Source: Bacteroidales bacterium
GTDB lineage: Bacteria > Bacteroidota > Bacteroidia > Bacteroidales > UBA3824
Assembly (NCBI GenBank): GCA_017535325.1
Contig: JAFXUC010000138.1
Span: forward strand, 1-57,505
Reading direction: 5' to 3'
Length of the DNA stretch: 57,505 nt
The notes below the pieces were generated by a model that worked only from the letters and a program-made list of their open reading frames with translations, was not told the origin of the DNA and ran no database searches. Position 1 is the stretch's first letter. Each line of letters starts with the position of its first letter. The translations under genes were made by a program, and so were the position numbers. Shown piece by piece: positions 1 to 9,046 of the stretch.

Positions 1-236
1 AGCCGTTCGTGAGCAAACGCCCCATTCTGAACGGCGGTCTCAATGTCGTTGATATTCCGCTTGAAAAACAAAGTCATGTCCGCCGAATACGGAAAGAAGA
101 ATATCACAGTGCGAGGGTTGATACATTCCGACTCGTCGTCGCTCTTGCGGCAAGCAAGAAGAAGAAAGGAAAATACGGCGACAAAGAGAAGAGTTTTTGT
201 TTTGATTTGCTGTTTTCTATTAACAATTCTTTCCAT
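1..236 (-). CDS. Clostripain-like (peptidase C11 family) lipoprotein, N-terminal part only
   Basis: The reverse strand is open from an ATG at 236 to the window edge, 78 codons, so the 3' part of the gene lies outside. The product starts with a basic n-region and a hydrophobic core ending in FLLLAC, a lipobox with Cys at about residue 29, so it should be a lipoprotein exported by the Sec route. The mature part begins with a short polar linker and then RTVIFFFPYSADMTLFFKRN. This resembles the first beta strand and helix of Bacteroidales clostripain-related cysteine peptidases, which usually start this way after the lipobox. The catalytic His and Cys would lie beyond the edge and cannot be checked. 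It follows serB on the same strand after about 120 bp. The reading frame and signal are seen directly; the family is recognition from a short segment. Confidence 0.7.
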   Translation of the reverse strand, partial: MERIVNRKQQIKTKTLLFVAVFSFLLLACRKSDDESECINPRTVIFFFPYSADMTLFFKRNINDIETAVQNGAFAHER

Positions 237-314
237 ATCGTTATGGTTTTAATTTTGCGATTTGGACAAAAACAAAAAAAATTAAAGGAGTTTTTTAGAA
301 AAAAGGTAAAAGTA

Positions 315-335
315 GAGCCGCAATGATTGCGGCTC
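315..335 (-). terminator. Hairpin downstream of serB
   Basis: GAGCCGCAA at 315-323 pairs perfectly with TTGCGGCTC at 327-335 around a 3-base loop, 22 bases after the serB stop codon. On the reverse strand it is followed by a pyrimidine-rich stretch rather than a clean T run, so it may be a weak terminator. Confidence 0.5.
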
Positions 336-357
336 AAACCATATAAATTTTCCCACC

Positions 358-1587
358 TTATTGTATATACGAATCTTTGAAACCGAGCATATACAAAACG
401 CCGTCAATGCCGATTGAAGAAATCGACTGTTTTGCGTTTTCTTTTACTTTCGGTTTTGCGTGATAAGCGATACCAAGCCCAGCAAGATTCAGCATAGGCA
501 AATCGTTTGCACCGTCGCCGACGGCTATAACCTGCTGTAAATCAAGATGTTCAATCTGAGCAATAAGTCTCAAAAGTTCTGCTTTGCGCTTGCCGTCAAC
601 AATATCGCCGACATAATTACCGGTAAGTTTGCCGTCCACGATTTCGAGTTCGTTGGCGTAAACAAAGTCGATTCCAAACCTCTGCTGCAAATGCTTGCCG
701 AAATATGTAAAACCTCCCGAAAGAATCGCAATTTTATAACCGTATTGTTTCAAAATTTTGAGCGTTCTTGCAACGCCTTCCGTAATCGGCAGATTTTCAG
801 CAATTTCTTTCATAACGCTTTCGTCTAAGCCTTTCAACAAAGATACCCTGCGCTTGAAACTTTCGCAAAAATCTATCTCGCCTCTCATTGCCGATTCCGT
901 GATTGCTTTCACCTCGTCGCCAACACCAGCACGCATTGCAAGTTCGTCAATAACCTCGGTCTGAATAAGAGTTGAGTCCATGTCAAAACATATCAAACGG
1001 CGGTTTCTACGGAAAAGGTTGTCCTCTTGAAACGAAATGTCATAACCCATATCCTGAGAAATTCTCATAAATTCGCTGTGAAGAAAAGGACGGTCTTTCG
1101 GCGTGCCGCGCACCGACATTTCAACGCAGGCGCGGGTTTTGCCTTTTTGCTCGTTGTTTTCAAGCGGAACGCGTCCCGTAAGGCGGGTGATAGCGTCAAT
1201 GTTGAGTCCCTGCTCCGCCAAAACCCTTGACACTTCGGCAATAAGCCGTGCAGAAATTTTTCTTCCCAAAAGTGTTACGATGTAACGGTTTTTGCCTTGA
1301 AGGGAAACCCAACGGTTGTATTCCTCGAAAGAAACGGGTGAAAACCTGATTTGAACTCCAAGTTCGCAAGACTTGAAAAGCATTTCTTTCAAGATATTTC
1401 CAGAGTCTTTTTGCGAGGCAATAAACATTATACCAAGCGACAAAGAATTGTGTATGTCTGCCTGACCGATGTCAAGAATAGTTGCATTATATTTTGCGAT
1501 AATCGCTGAAAGACACGATGTTAACCCCGGCTTATCTTCGCCGGTAATCGATGCCATAATAATCTCTTGTCCGTCAAAAGTTTCCAT
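358..1587 (-). CDS. serB: Phosphoserine phosphatase with N-terminal ACT domains
   Basis: Hydrolyses O-phospho-L-serine to serine, the last step of serine synthesis, in the cytoplasm. The 409 residues are the usual length for the Bacteroidetes enzyme. Two ACT-like regulatory regions fill roughly residues 8-85 and 102-185, followed by a HAD phosphatase domain. All four HAD motifs are visible: FDMDST with nucleophile Asp202 and Asp204, Ser290 in ILSGG, the lysine near residue 333-335, and GDGAND at 358-363. The ATG at 1587 is the only good start. It is transcribed divergently from the small lipoprotein gene and has its own TAnnTTTG element at 1617-1624. The ACT domains suggest amino acid feedback, which is known for relatives but not shown here. 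Confidence 0.95.
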   Translation of the reverse strand: METFDGQEIIMASITGEDKPGLTSCLSAIIAKYNATILDIGQADIHNSLSLGIMFIASQKDSGNILKEMLFKSCELGVQIRFSPVSFEEYNRWVSLQGKNRYIVTLLGRKISARLIAEVSRVLAEQGLNIDAITRLTGRVPLENNEQKGKTRACVEMSVRGTPKDRPFLHSEFMRISQDMGYDISFQEDNLFRRNRRLICFDMDSTLIQTEVIDELAMRAGVGDEVKAITESAMRGEIDFCESFKRRVSLLKGLDESVMKEIAENLPITEGVARTLKILKQYGYKIAILSGGFTYFGKHLQQRFGIDFVYANELEIVDGKLTGNYVGDIVDGKRKAELLRLIAQIEHLDLQQVIAVGDGANDLPMLNLAGLGIAYHAKPKVKENAKQSISSIGIDGVLYMLGFKDSYIQ

Positions 1588-1616
1588 TAAAGTATTACGT
1601 TAATAAAATTAGTCTG

Positions 1617-1624
1617 CAAAAATA
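1617..1624 (-). promoter_or_regulatory. Promoter -7 element for serB
   Basis: On the reverse strand this reads TATTTTTG followed by C, a full match to the Bacteroidetes -7 consensus TAnnTTTG, 30 bases before the serB start. No clear TTTG -33 element lies at the expected spacing. Confidence 0.5.
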
Positions 1625-1633
1625 ATAAAAAAA

Positions 1634-1665
1634 TTTGGAAGTTTTGTTTATAATTGTTAAATTTG
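1634..1665 (+). promoter_or_regulatory. Promoter of the small lipoprotein gene
   Basis: TTTG at 1634-1637 and TAAATTTG at 1658-1665 are separated by 20 bases, a full match to the Bacteroidetes promoter. Transcription would begin near 1672, which rules out the in-frame ATG at 1635 and supports the start at 1707. Confidence 0.7.
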
Positions 1666-1706
1666 CGATGTACAATTATTTTTTAACCATCAAAAAATTA
1701 ATACAA

Positions 1707-2096
1707 ATGAAAAAAATTATTTCTTTATGCGCGATGTTGGTAATGGTATTGACCGTTACATTTTCGCTTAACAGTTGCAGCAACGCCAAAGTTGGCGCGG
1801 TAATAGGAACAATAGACTCACAATGTCCTATTGATATGGGTAACGGTATCCAAATAACATCGGCAGACATTGATGACAACGGAGACGCTGTATTAACCGT
1901 TACTTGTCCCGAAGACTACAATGTTGAACTGCTCAAATCAAATGAGACAGTAATGAAACAATCTTCAATTCAGTCTGTAAAACAAGATGCCGAGTTTGCG
2001 AAAACTCTCAAAGACGCTGGAATGAAACTCATTTACCGTTACAAATTCACCGACAACAGTCACTATGATATAGTGGTAAATCCAGACGAACTTTAA
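1707..2096 (+). CDS. Small secreted lipoprotein of unknown function
   Basis: A 129-residue protein that I do not recognise as a named family. It starts with MKKIISLCAMLVMV and a hydrophobic stretch ending in LNSC, a lipobox with Cys at about residue 24, so it should be a lipid-anchored envelope protein. The mature domain of about 105 residues contains an alternating hydrophobic pattern suggesting beta strands and ends in VNPDEL. An ATG 24 codons upstream is in frame but lies within the promoter, so 1707 is chosen as the start. The gene is a single unit, with its own promoter and a strong terminator 18 bases after the stop. Confidence 0.8.
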   Translation: MKKIISLCAMLVMVLTVTFSLNSCSNAKVGAVIGTIDSQCPIDMGNGIQITSADIDDNGDAVLTVTCPEDYNVELLKSNETVMKQSSIQSVKQDAEFAKTLKDAGMKLIYRYKFTDNSHYDIVVNPDEL

Positions 2097-2114
2097 AAAA
2101 ATCATGTTAATATG

Positions 2115-2151
2115 AATATGCGGACGATTTTTTCGCCCGCATATTTTTTTT
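2115..2151 (+). terminator. Intrinsic terminator of the small lipoprotein gene
   Basis: AATATGCGG (2115-2123) pairs with CCGCATATT (2137-2145) and is followed by a run of T to 2151. Confidence 0.85.
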
Positions 2152-2170
2152 ATCACTATTTTGCGTCTCG

Positions 2171-2203
2171 TTGACCCGTTTATAAAAAAGTTTTATAACT
2201 TTG
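2171..2203 (+). promoter_or_regulatory. Promoter of maeB
   Basis: TAACTTTG at 2196-2203 matches TAnnTTTG exactly. TTG at 2171-2173 sits 22 bases upstream as a partial -33 element. The start codon lies 30 bases downstream. Confidence 0.6.
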
Positions 2204-2232
2204 CGCCATAAAAACATAATGCATATTAAAAA

Positions 2233-4515
2233 ATGGCAAAAATAACGAAAGAAGCGGCTTTGCGCTACCACAGCGAAGGCCGTCCGGGTAAAATTGAAGT
2301 CGTTCCTACCAAACCGTACAGAACGCAGACCGACCTTTCCCTCGCTTACTCGCCCGGAGTAGCGGAACCGTGTCTCGAAATTCAGAAAAATCCCGATGAC
2401 GCTTACAAGTACACCGACAAAGGAAACCTTGTCGCAGTGATTTCAAACGGCACTGCCGTACTCGGTCTCGGCGACATAGGCGCAGTCAGCGGAAAACCCG
2501 TTATGGAAGGCAAAGGCCTCCTGTTCAAAATCTACGGCGGAATCGACGTGTTTGACATCGAAGTAAACGAAAAAGACCCCGAAAAATTCATTCAGGCGGT
2601 AAAAGCCATCGCCCCGACTTTCGGCGGTATCAACCTCGAAGACATCAAAGCACCCGAATGTTTTGAAATAGAACGCCGCTTGAAAGAAGAACTCGACATT
2701 CCCGTTATGCACGATGACCAGCACGGAACGGCGATTATCTCGTCAGCAGGTCTTATCAACGCTTTGGAAGTGGCAGGCAAAAAAATCGAAGAGGTAAAAA
2801 TAGTTGTCAACGGCGCAGGCGCAGCGGCTATTTCGTGTACAAAACTTTACGTCTCTCTCGGCGCAAAAGTTGAAAACATCGTAATGCTCGACTCAAAAGG
2901 CGTTATCACCGACGACAGAGAAAATCTCACCCCTGAGAAAAAATTCTTCGCAACCTCACGCCGCGACATTCACACCTTGGAAGAGGCAATCAAAGACGCT
3001 GACGTATTTTTGGGACTCTCAAAAGGCAATATTCTTACTCAGGACATGGTACGCTCAATGGCTAAAAACCCGATAGTTTTTGCCCTTGCAAACCCCGTTC
3101 CCGAAATCACTTACGAAGAGGCTATGGCTTCAAGACCCGACGTATTGATGTCAACAGGCAGAAGCGATTATCCCAACCAGATAAACAACGTTATCGGTTT
3201 TCCGTATATTTTCCGCGGAGCGTTGGACGTTGCGGCAACAGCCATCAACGAGGAAATGAAACTCGCAGCCGTTTACGCAATCGCAAACCTCGCAAAACAG
3301 CGTGTTCCCGATGTCGTTAACAAGGTTTACAACGTCAACAACCTTACTTTCGGACCGTCATATTTCATTCCGAAACCCGTTGACCCGCGTTTGATTACCG
3401 AGGTTTCGTCTGCCGTTGCAAAAGCCGCAATCGAGTCAGGCGTTGCAAGAAAGAAAATCGAAGACTGGGACGCTTACCGTCAGCATTTGAAAGAGTTGAT
3501 GGGCTACGAATCAAAACTTTCGGCGCAACTTTTCAACATCGCAAAACAAAACCCGCAAAAGGTTGTTTTCGCGGAAGGTATTCACCCGTCAATGATGAAA
3601 GCCGCCGTTGAAGCCAAAAACGAAGGTCTCTGTTTCCCGATTCTTCTCGGCAACACAGAAAAAATCACCAAAATAGCCGCTGAACTTGAACTCAACCTCG
3701 ACGGCATCGAAATCATCAACCTCCGTGCTGACCGCGAGGCAGACCGCCGCGAGCGTTACGCCAAAATCCTTACCGAAAAACGCCAGCGCCAGGGTATGAC
3801 TTTCCAGGAGGCCAACGACAAGATGTTTGACCGCAACTATTTCGGTATGATGATGGTTGAGACCGGCGACGCAGACGCTTTTATAACAGGCGTTTACACA
3901 CGTTACCGCGACACAATTCAGGTTGCAAAAGACGTTATCGGAATACGCAAAGGATTCAATCACTTCGGCACAATGCACATTTTGAACTCTGAAAAAGGTA
4001 CGTTCTTCTTGGCAGACACACTGATTAACCGCCACCCGGACGTTGACACTTTGGTTGACACGGCAAAACTTGCGGTTCACACGGTGAAATTCTTCAACAA
4101 CGAGCCTGTGATTGCGATGCTCTCGTATTCAAACTTCGGTGCTGACGAGGTCGGCACTCCGGCTACCGTTCATCAGGCGGTTGAAATTCTGCACAGAGAA
4201 ATGCCCGAAATCGACATCGACGGCGAAATGCAGGTAAACTTTGCCATCGACGACGAATTAAGAGACAAGACTTTCCCGTTCAACCGTTTGAAAGGCAAAG
4301 TTGTCAACACTCTGATTTTCCCGAATTTGGGAAGCGCGAACACAAGTTACAAAATGCTTGCGGCAATGAACAAAAACGTCGAACTTATCGGACCTATTCA
4401 GATGGGTCTTAACAAGCCGATTCACTTTATCGACTTTGAATCATCTGTCAACGACATTGTCAACATCGTCGCAGTTGCGGTAATCGACGCAATCACCGAA
4501 AAACAGAAAAAATAA
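2233..4515 (+). CDS. maeB: NADP-dependent malic enzyme with C-terminal phosphotransacetylase-like domain
   Basis: Oxidatively decarboxylates malate to pyruvate, supplying NADPH. The 760 residues fit the MaeB class, in which a malic enzyme (about 1-430) is fused to a phosphate acetyltransferase-like domain (about 440-760) that in relatives is regulatory and lacks acetyltransferase activity. Visible landmarks are LGLGDIGA at 77-84, HDDQHGT at 160-166, and the dinucleotide-binding [11 protein letters not shown] at about 191-201. The C-terminal half includes FAEGIHPSM and the LANP-type segments typical of the Pta fold. It is a single gene, with a promoter upstream and a strong terminator 14 bases downstream. 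The start ATG is the first in frame after the promoter. The call is firm; the regulatory role of the second domain is family knowledge. Confidence 0.95.
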   Translation: MAKITKEAALRYHSEGRPGKIEVVPTKPYRTQTDLSLAYSPGVAEPCLEIQKNPDDAYKYTDKGNLVAVISNGTAVLGLGDIGAVSGKPVMEGKGLLFKIYGGIDVFDIEVNEKDPEKFIQAVKAIAPTFGGINLEDIKAPECFEIERRLKEELDIPVMHDDQHGTAIISSAGLINALEVAGKKIEEVKIVVNGAGAAAISCTKLYVSLGAKVENIVMLDSKGVITDDRENLTPEKKFFATSRRDIHTLEEAIKDADVFLGLSKGNILTQDMVRSMAKNPIVFALANPVPEITYEEAMASRPDVLMSTGRSDYPNQINNVIGFPYIFRGALDVAATAINEEMKLAAVYAIANLAKQRVPDVVNKVYNVNNLTFGPSYFIPKPVDPRLITEVSSAVAKAAIESGVARKKIEDWDAYRQHLKELMGYESKLSAQLFNIAKQNPQKVVFAEGIHPSMMKAAVEAKNEGLCFPILLGNTEKITKIAAELELNLDGIEIINLRADREADRRERYAKILTEKRQRQGMTFQEANDKMFDRNYFGMMMVETGDADAFITGVYTRYRDTIQVAKDVIGIRKGFNHFGTMHILNSEKGTFFLADTLINRHPDVDTLVDTAKLAVHTVKFFNNEPVIAMLSYSNFGADEVGTPATVHQAVEILHREMPEIDIDGEMQVNFAIDDELRDKTFPFNRLKGKVVNTLIFPNLGSANTSYKMLAAMNKNVELIGPIQMGLNKPIHFIDFESSVNDIVNIVAVAVIDAITEKQKK

Positions 4516-4529
4516 TTTTTTTCTTATAC

Positions 4530-4565
4530 AACGGCTGCCAAAAAACAAGGCAGCCGTTTTTTTTT
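4530..4565 (+). terminator. Intrinsic terminator of maeB
   Basis: AACGGCTGCC (4530-4539) pairs perfectly with GGCAGCCGTT (4549-4558) across a 9-base A-rich loop, followed by nine T. Confidence 0.93.
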
Positions 4566-4586
4566 GCACATTTTTTGATAAAAAAT

Positions 4587-4617
4587 TTTGAAAAAGGGAA
4601 AAAAAATTTTAACTTTC
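4587..4617 (+). promoter_or_regulatory. Probable promoter of the chemotaxis receptor gene
   Basis: TTTG at 4587-4590, a 19-base spacer, then TAACTTTC at 4610-4617, one mismatch from TAnnTTTG. It lies between the maeB terminator and the ATG at 4650, and rules out the in-frame ATG at 4575. Confidence 0.5.
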
Positions 4618-4649
4618 CCGCGGAATTTTTTATAAAAAAAGGATTTATT

Positions 4650-6530
4650 ATGTTTTGGATTGACAGAAGTAAACTGACCGCAAAACAATACATGAACGGC
4701 TGGCTGATTTTTTTCGGCGTTGTATCAATTTTAGTCGTCATGATTCCGTTAAGGCTGATTGTTTACAAAAGCCTCGGAGACAATGTTATACAAAACGCGG
4801 TTCTCGACCTGAAAAACACAACTGACCAAATTACAACCATGACAGACTGGTGCGACGAGCGGCACAGGCATATATTCGGTGCAGCCGAAGCCTATTTCAA
4901 GTTGAAAGGCGGCATAACCGTTACCTCCGAAACCGAAAATACAAAAGGCGGCGAGGTAGAAGTATGGAAAACCGGCTCAGAGGTCATAAACAACAATGTC
5001 GGAATGTTGCAAACATGGACAGACATTGTTCCGGGCAACGTTATGTCCATATATCAGAAAACCCCGGCAGGATACATCGTTATTGCGACCACCATACAGC
5101 AAAACGGTGAGTATATGACAGGAGACAGACTCGCCGACAACCGCATTATCGAAAAAGTAGAAAAGAACGAAATCTTTTACGACTATACAACGATAGGCTC
5201 AGAGGCTATTATCGTCAGTGTAAAACCGCTGTACATCAACGGAGAGTTCAAAGGTCTGCTTTTGACGGGACGCAGTAAGAACACTATTCAGGGAAACAAC
5301 GAGGCTATGGAATCCGCAAAAATCCTTTCAAACGGTTTTCAGCTTTGGACAAAAGATCCTAATTTCTGTATCGTCATGCCGGCGGGAAGAGAAAAAGAAT
5401 GGCAAAAAATGCCCGATGATGTATATAGGGAAATGACACAGCACAAAGACGGTAAGACTTATCATACCGAATTTACATATATGGATACTGACTATGACAT
5501 GGTTTATATGTACCACAACAAAGTATTCTCGTATGTTCAGTTTGTTTTTCCGGCTTCTGACAAATATACAAACGCCTCTTATATTCTGACTCCGATTGCA
5601 GTTGCGATTTTGCTGCTGATTCTGCTGCTTATGATAATCACCAACCGCTTTATCAACCGCGTGCTCTGGCATGTGGGCGGCGAGCCGAAATTTGTAAAAG
5701 TGATTGTTGACACGCTCGCCTCAGGAGACATGACGGGAATTTCTAAAACAGACGTTGACAAGTCTACCGGCATATTGAAGTCTGTTTACACGATGGTGGA
5801 AAACTTGAAATTGGTCTTGAAGGAAATTTACGAAGGTGCAAACCGTCTGCAAAATTCAAGCGCGGAAATCACGCGCACCACACAGACTCTGTCAGAAAAC
5901 GCAAACCAGCAGGCCTCCAACGCCGACAGCATCGTTCAGTCGGTTGCAGAGATTACAGAAGAGGTCGTTCAAAACGCGGAACTGTCGGTTCAGGCAAAAA
6001 AAATCACGCAGAAGGTTACCGCCGATGTCAACGAAATAAAACAGGCGCAGGATTTGAGTTTCAACGCGGTAAAAGTGATTTCCGAAAAAATCAACATTAT
6101 CAACGACATAGCCTTTCAGACCAACATTCTGGCTCTTAATGCGGCTGTTGAGGCTGCAAGAGCCGGCGAACACGGCAAAGGCTTTGCGGTGGTTGCATCC
6201 GAAATCCGCAAACTCGCCGAAAAAAGCAAAAACTCAGCCAACGACATTATTGACGGCGCACAAAAAAGCGTCAACGCAACGGCAAAATCCACGCAACTTA
6301 TCAACAACATTCTGCCGGACATCAACGAATGTGTTTCGCTGATAGAACGGGTTGAAAGTTCAGCAGGCGACCAGAAAAACACCGTCCAGATGATTGACCT
6401 GTCGGTAAAACAACTCAACAATGCAATTCAAGGCAACGCTTCGGCAAGCGAGGAACTCGCCGGCAGCGCACAGGAACTGAATTCCGAGGCTGAAAATTTC
6501 AGAAACAGCACAAATGTGTTCAGATTTTAA
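4650..6530 (+). CDS. Methyl-accepting chemotaxis protein (transmembrane receptor with periplasmic sensor)
   Basis: A 626-residue receptor. The N-terminus has a membrane segment at about 17-40, then a periplasmic region of about 270 residues that looks like a single-Cache type ligand-binding domain. A second membrane segment follows at about 311-333, then a HAMP-like linker. The cytoplasmic coiled-coil signalling domain carries the highly conserved hairpin tip, including AFQTNILALNAAVEAARAGE starting near residue 487, the site that contacts CheA and CheW. There is no C-terminal CheR-docking pentapeptide. The start at 4650 follows an A-rich GGA stretch and gives a sensible N-terminus; the 25-codon upstream extension overlaps the promoter. 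No che or motility gene is in the window, so its signalling partner must be elsewhere, or the protein may work outside classical chemotaxis. Confidence 0.93.
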   Translation: MFWIDRSKLTAKQYMNGWLIFFGVVSILVVMIPLRLIVYKSLGDNVIQNAVLDLKNTTDQITTMTDWCDERHRHIFGAAEAYFKLKGGITVTSETENTKGGEVEVWKTGSEVINNNVGMLQTWTDIVPGNVMSIYQKTPAGYIVIATTIQQNGEYMTGDRLADNRIIEKVEKNEIFYDYTTIGSEAIIVSVKPLYINGEFKGLLLTGRSKNTIQGNNEAMESAKILSNGFQLWTKDPNFCIVMPAGREKEWQKMPDDVYREMTQHKDGKTYHTEFTYMDTDYDMVYMYHNKVFSYVQFVFPASDKYTNASYILTPIAVAILLLILLLMIITNRFINRVLWHVGGEPKFVKVIVDTLASGDMTGISKTDVDKSTGILKSVYTMVENLKLVLKEIYEGANRLQNSSAEITRTTQTLSENANQQASNADSIVQSVAEITEEVVQNAELSVQAKKITQKVTADVNEIKQAQDLSFNAVKVISEKINIINDIAFQTNILALNAAVEAARAGEHGKGFAVVASEIRKLAEKSKNSANDIIDGAQKSVNATAKSTQLINNILPDINECVSLIERVESSAGDQKNTVQMIDLSVKQLNNAIQGNASASEELAGSAQELNSEAENFRNSTNVFRF

Positions 6531-6570
6531 GCCTAAAAATCAAAAAAAAAGCACTTTACGCTTAAAAAAA

Positions 6571-6588
6571 ATGCAATAAATGTTGCAT
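6571..6588. other. Small palindrome overlapping the Hc1-like gene promoter
   Basis: ATGCAA (6571-6576) and TTGCAT (6583-6588) form a perfect inverted repeat that overlaps the -33 element of the next gene, a possible operator. The arms are only 6 bases long, so chance is possible. Confidence 0.25.
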
Positions 6589-6612
6589 TGTAAAAATAAA
6601 TGTGTATATTTG
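6583..6612 (+). promoter_or_regulatory. Promoter of the Hc1-like gene
   Basis: TATATTTG at 6605-6612 matches TAnnTTTG exactly and is preceded, after a 19-base spacer, by TTG at 6583-6585. The start codon follows 45 bases later. Confidence 0.65.
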
Positions 6613-6657
6613 CAGCGCATATAAGCAAATTTTTAATTTTTTTAAAACATCAAAAAA

Positions 6658-6840
6658 ATGGAAGAAGTAGCAAAATTAGTAGCGGACTTGAAAGAAAAAT
6701 TCGAGGCTTTCGCTAAGGACGCAGACGCTTTGGTAAACGCTAACAACAAGGCTGCCGGTGCAAGAGCACGCAAGGTATCTTTGGAAATCGACAAACTCAC
6801 AAAAGAGTTCCGTAAAAAATCTATCGAAGCAACAAAGTAA
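6658..6840 (+). CDS. Histone H1-like (Hc1 family) small DNA-binding protein
   Basis: A 60-residue, lysine-rich, highly helical protein ending in KKSIEATK. The pattern with NKAAGARARKVSLEIDKLTK in the middle is that of the short Hc1-like proteins found across Bacteroidetes. They are annotated from weak similarity to chlamydial histone H1-like protein and thought to bind or compact DNA. The gene has a strong promoter match and its own terminator, consistent with an abundant, independently expressed protein. The family call is by recognition of the conserved core. DNA binding is known only by analogy. Confidence 0.85.
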   Translation: MEEVAKLVADLKEKFEAFAKDADALVNANNKAAGARARKVSLEIDKLTKEFRKKSIEATK

Positions 6841-6862
6841 ATGCATTCCTAAAATTTAAAAA

Positions 6863-6894
6863 ATGCCGTCTGAGAGTCTCAGACGGTATTTTTT
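6863..6894. terminator. Bidirectional terminator between Hc1-like gene and GH43 gene
   Basis: CCGTCTGAGA (6866-6875) and TCTCAGACGG (6877-6886) are perfect inverted copies. T-rich tracts flank the stem on both strands, so it can serve the two convergent genes. Confidence 0.85.
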
Positions 6895-6916
6895 GTAGAT
6901 GTATGGAAAAATAACT

Positions 6917-8953
6917 TTAATTTATCAAAAATACTTTTTCTTTTCCGTTGTAAACGGCTTTTACAGTTGCCCTGCCTTCAACTATCTTGCTGACAGTGAT
7001 TTTTACCTCCGGGTTGTTGCAGGTTGCCTTCAAATCCGATTTGTCGGTCATAGGTCCGTAAACCTGATAATGGTCGCACTCCGTATAACCGTTGAAATTA
7101 GTGAAATATACCGGCTCTGAGGGAATCGTCAAAACTTTGCCGTCAACAGAAATCGTCATTTGAGGCGTCTGGGGAACTTCAAATTTTTCGCCCGCTTTCG
7201 TAAAGCCTATGCCGTGAAGGTCAAACAAGCCGTAAGGTGTTTTTTGAGGTTTGTCCCACGGATTTTTCGGTTTGGGTTCGGTAACATCAGGACCTTCACA
7301 AACCAAGTAAATTGCGTGTTTGCCGCTGAGACCTTCTACCTGAGGAACTTTTACGGAATATACAGTAGGATATTTCGGAGCGTTTTCTGCAACTTCGATA
7401 ACAGCGATTTCCTTGCCGTTCCAAGTAGAGTTGGCGTAAGGACCGTCCAGCATTACGTGAATTTTGAACGCGCCGTGTCCTTGCGACGAAAGGTTAAGGT
7501 TGAGGGTTGCTTCGTCGCCTTTTTTGATACCGCTGAAAGCCTTAACGCCTTTTGTGTCAGCAGTCAAGCCGCCAAAGCCGAAATATTTGAAACCTACAAT
7601 ACCATTGTTGGTAACACCGCAAACGTCCATGCTGTTGTTCCAGACATCGTGATTGTCCTGCATCCAGCGGTTGCCGGTCATAAAGCAGGCGTAACCCGCT
7701 GAATAATAGTTGTAAGGCGGAAGACCGAAAATCTGAAAACCTTCGCTCGTGATTTCCGCGCCGGTGTATTCTGTGCCGTCAGAAGCCTTTGCAGTCCACT
7801 CGTTGTTGGCTGAATAAGGGTCGTAAGCGGTGATTTTTACTTTGCCGCCCTCGGAAACTTTTTTCTTGTCCCAAGTGATTTTTACCGGGGCAACCATTGC
7901 CTGACGCGCATAGCCGTAACCTCTCGGCGGACGGTGATAGAAAACGTACCACTGACCGTTGATTTCTTCAATAGAGCCGTGTGTGTTGTGGCTGCCGTTG
8001 GTGGTCATAAGGTGCGATCCGTCCTGATTGGGAACAACGCCGCGTGAGTCCACCAAAACGCCGCCCGCACGCCAGGGTCCGAGAGGTGAATCGCCGTAAG
8101 CGTATCTCAAAGCAGAGTTTGTGTTGCCGACACCGTATTCTTTGCCCGAATAGCCGGAGAACACCATAACGTATTTGTTGCCGACCTGACGGATTGAAGA
8201 AGCCTCAAAAAAGTTGAAGTCAAGCGGGTTTTGATCTTTGCCAAGTGCTTTGTATTCAGAACCGGGTTTGTCAAGGAGTTTGCCGTCCCAACTGCATGCC
8301 GGAATAAAGGGGTCGATGAGTTCTGTTCCGGGACGTTTTGAATACATGGTGTTCTGGTCCAACTCGCAAGCCGTAGAGTGCTGAAAACCGTAGAAAACGT
8401 ATGCACGGAAACCTTTTTTGTAGTCTTTGTCTTTTTTGTCGTTGACAGGCTCGATGAAAACTGACGGGTCAAAGTCGATTAATGAGCCGTCAAGACAAGC
8501 GTGTCCGTCTTCGGTGAGGTTTATCGGCGTAAAAGGTCCGTCGGGACGGTCTGACTTGCAAACCATCGGAACTCTTCTCCAACCCCTTGAATGAGGATAA
8601 AGATAATAAGTGCGTTTGCCGGTTTCGCGGTCGTTTACCTCCACCAAGTCGGGCGCAAACATCGTGTCCCAGTGTCCGTCGATAAAATACTTGAAAATAG
8701 GACCTTCGTCTTTCCATTGAGAAAGGTCTTCCACGGGCGCAGACCACATACGGATGTCGTTTCCGCAGTATTCGGTGTAGTGAGTGTCGTGCGAACCGAT
8801 AATGTAAGCACGGTATTTGCCCGGATGGTCGGGATCTTCAAAAACGCGGGGCTCGCCGTCGGGAAGATGCTCCCAAAGCGGCAGATAAGGGTTTTGTGCC
8901 GAAAGCGACATGCAAGCCGCAGCAGCACCCAAAGTCAAAAATAATTTCTTCAT
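6917..8953 (-). CDS. Secreted glycoside hydrolase family 43 protein (xylan/arabinan side-chain or backbone hydrolase)
   Basis: A 678-residue exported enzyme. A Sec signal peptide occupies residues 1-19, ending in SLSAQ. A five-bladed propeller domain of about 30-380 follows, carrying the GH43 triad candidates: Asp40 in the VFEDPD motif as base, Asp162 in LIDFDPSVF, and Glu250 in FNFFEASS as acid. After the catalytic domain come about 130 residues (roughly 420-580) that look like a carbohydrate-binding beta sandwich, with ITSEGFQIFG near the start, and a small C-terminal domain. Its substrate cannot be set from sequence; xylan or arabinoxylan would suit the xylBA operon elsewhere in the window. 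It is downstream of dxs on the same strand after 93 bp and is probably transcribed separately. Confidence 0.88.
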   Translation of the reverse strand: MKKLFLTLGAAAACMSLSAQNPYLPLWEHLPDGEPRVFEDPDHPGKYRAYIIGSHDTHYTEYCGNDIRMWSAPVEDLSQWKDEGPIFKYFIDGHWDTMFAPDLVEVNDRETGKRTYYLYPHSRGWRRVPMVCKSDRPDGPFTPINLTEDGHACLDGSLIDFDPSVFIEPVNDKKDKDYKKGFRAYVFYGFQHSTACELDQNTMYSKRPGTELIDPFIPACSWDGKLLDKPGSEYKALGKDQNPLDFNFFEASSIRQVGNKYVMVFSGYSGKEYGVGNTNSALRYAYGDSPLGPWRAGGVLVDSRGVVPNQDGSHLMTTNGSHNTHGSIEEINGQWYVFYHRPPRGYGYARQAMVAPVKITWDKKKVSEGGKVKITAYDPYSANNEWTAKASDGTEYTGAEITSEGFQIFGLPPYNYYSAGYACFMTGNRWMQDNHDVWNNSMDVCGVTNNGIVGFKYFGFGGLTADTKGVKAFSGIKKGDEATLNLNLSSQGHGAFKIHVMLDGPYANSTWNGKEIAVIEVAENAPKYPTVYSVKVPQVEGLSGKHAIYLVCEGPDVTEPKPKNPWDKPQKTPYGLFDLHGIGFTKAGEKFEVPQTPQMTISVDGKVLTIPSEPVYFTNFNGYTECDHYQVYGPMTDKSDLKATCNNPEVKITVSKIVEGRATVKAVYNGKEKVFLIN

Positions 8954-9046
8954 TGCTGATTAATTTTTACAAATTTTTTAGTATGTAAAATTAATCAACT
9001 GTCAACAAAAACACTTATACTTAGGTTACAAATTTTTATTATTTTG

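Noticed and set aside
9..326. Forward-strand ORF of 105 codons at the left edge
   Set aside because: It is the shadow of the reverse-strand lipoprotein; its sequence is low complexity and basic with no family likeness.
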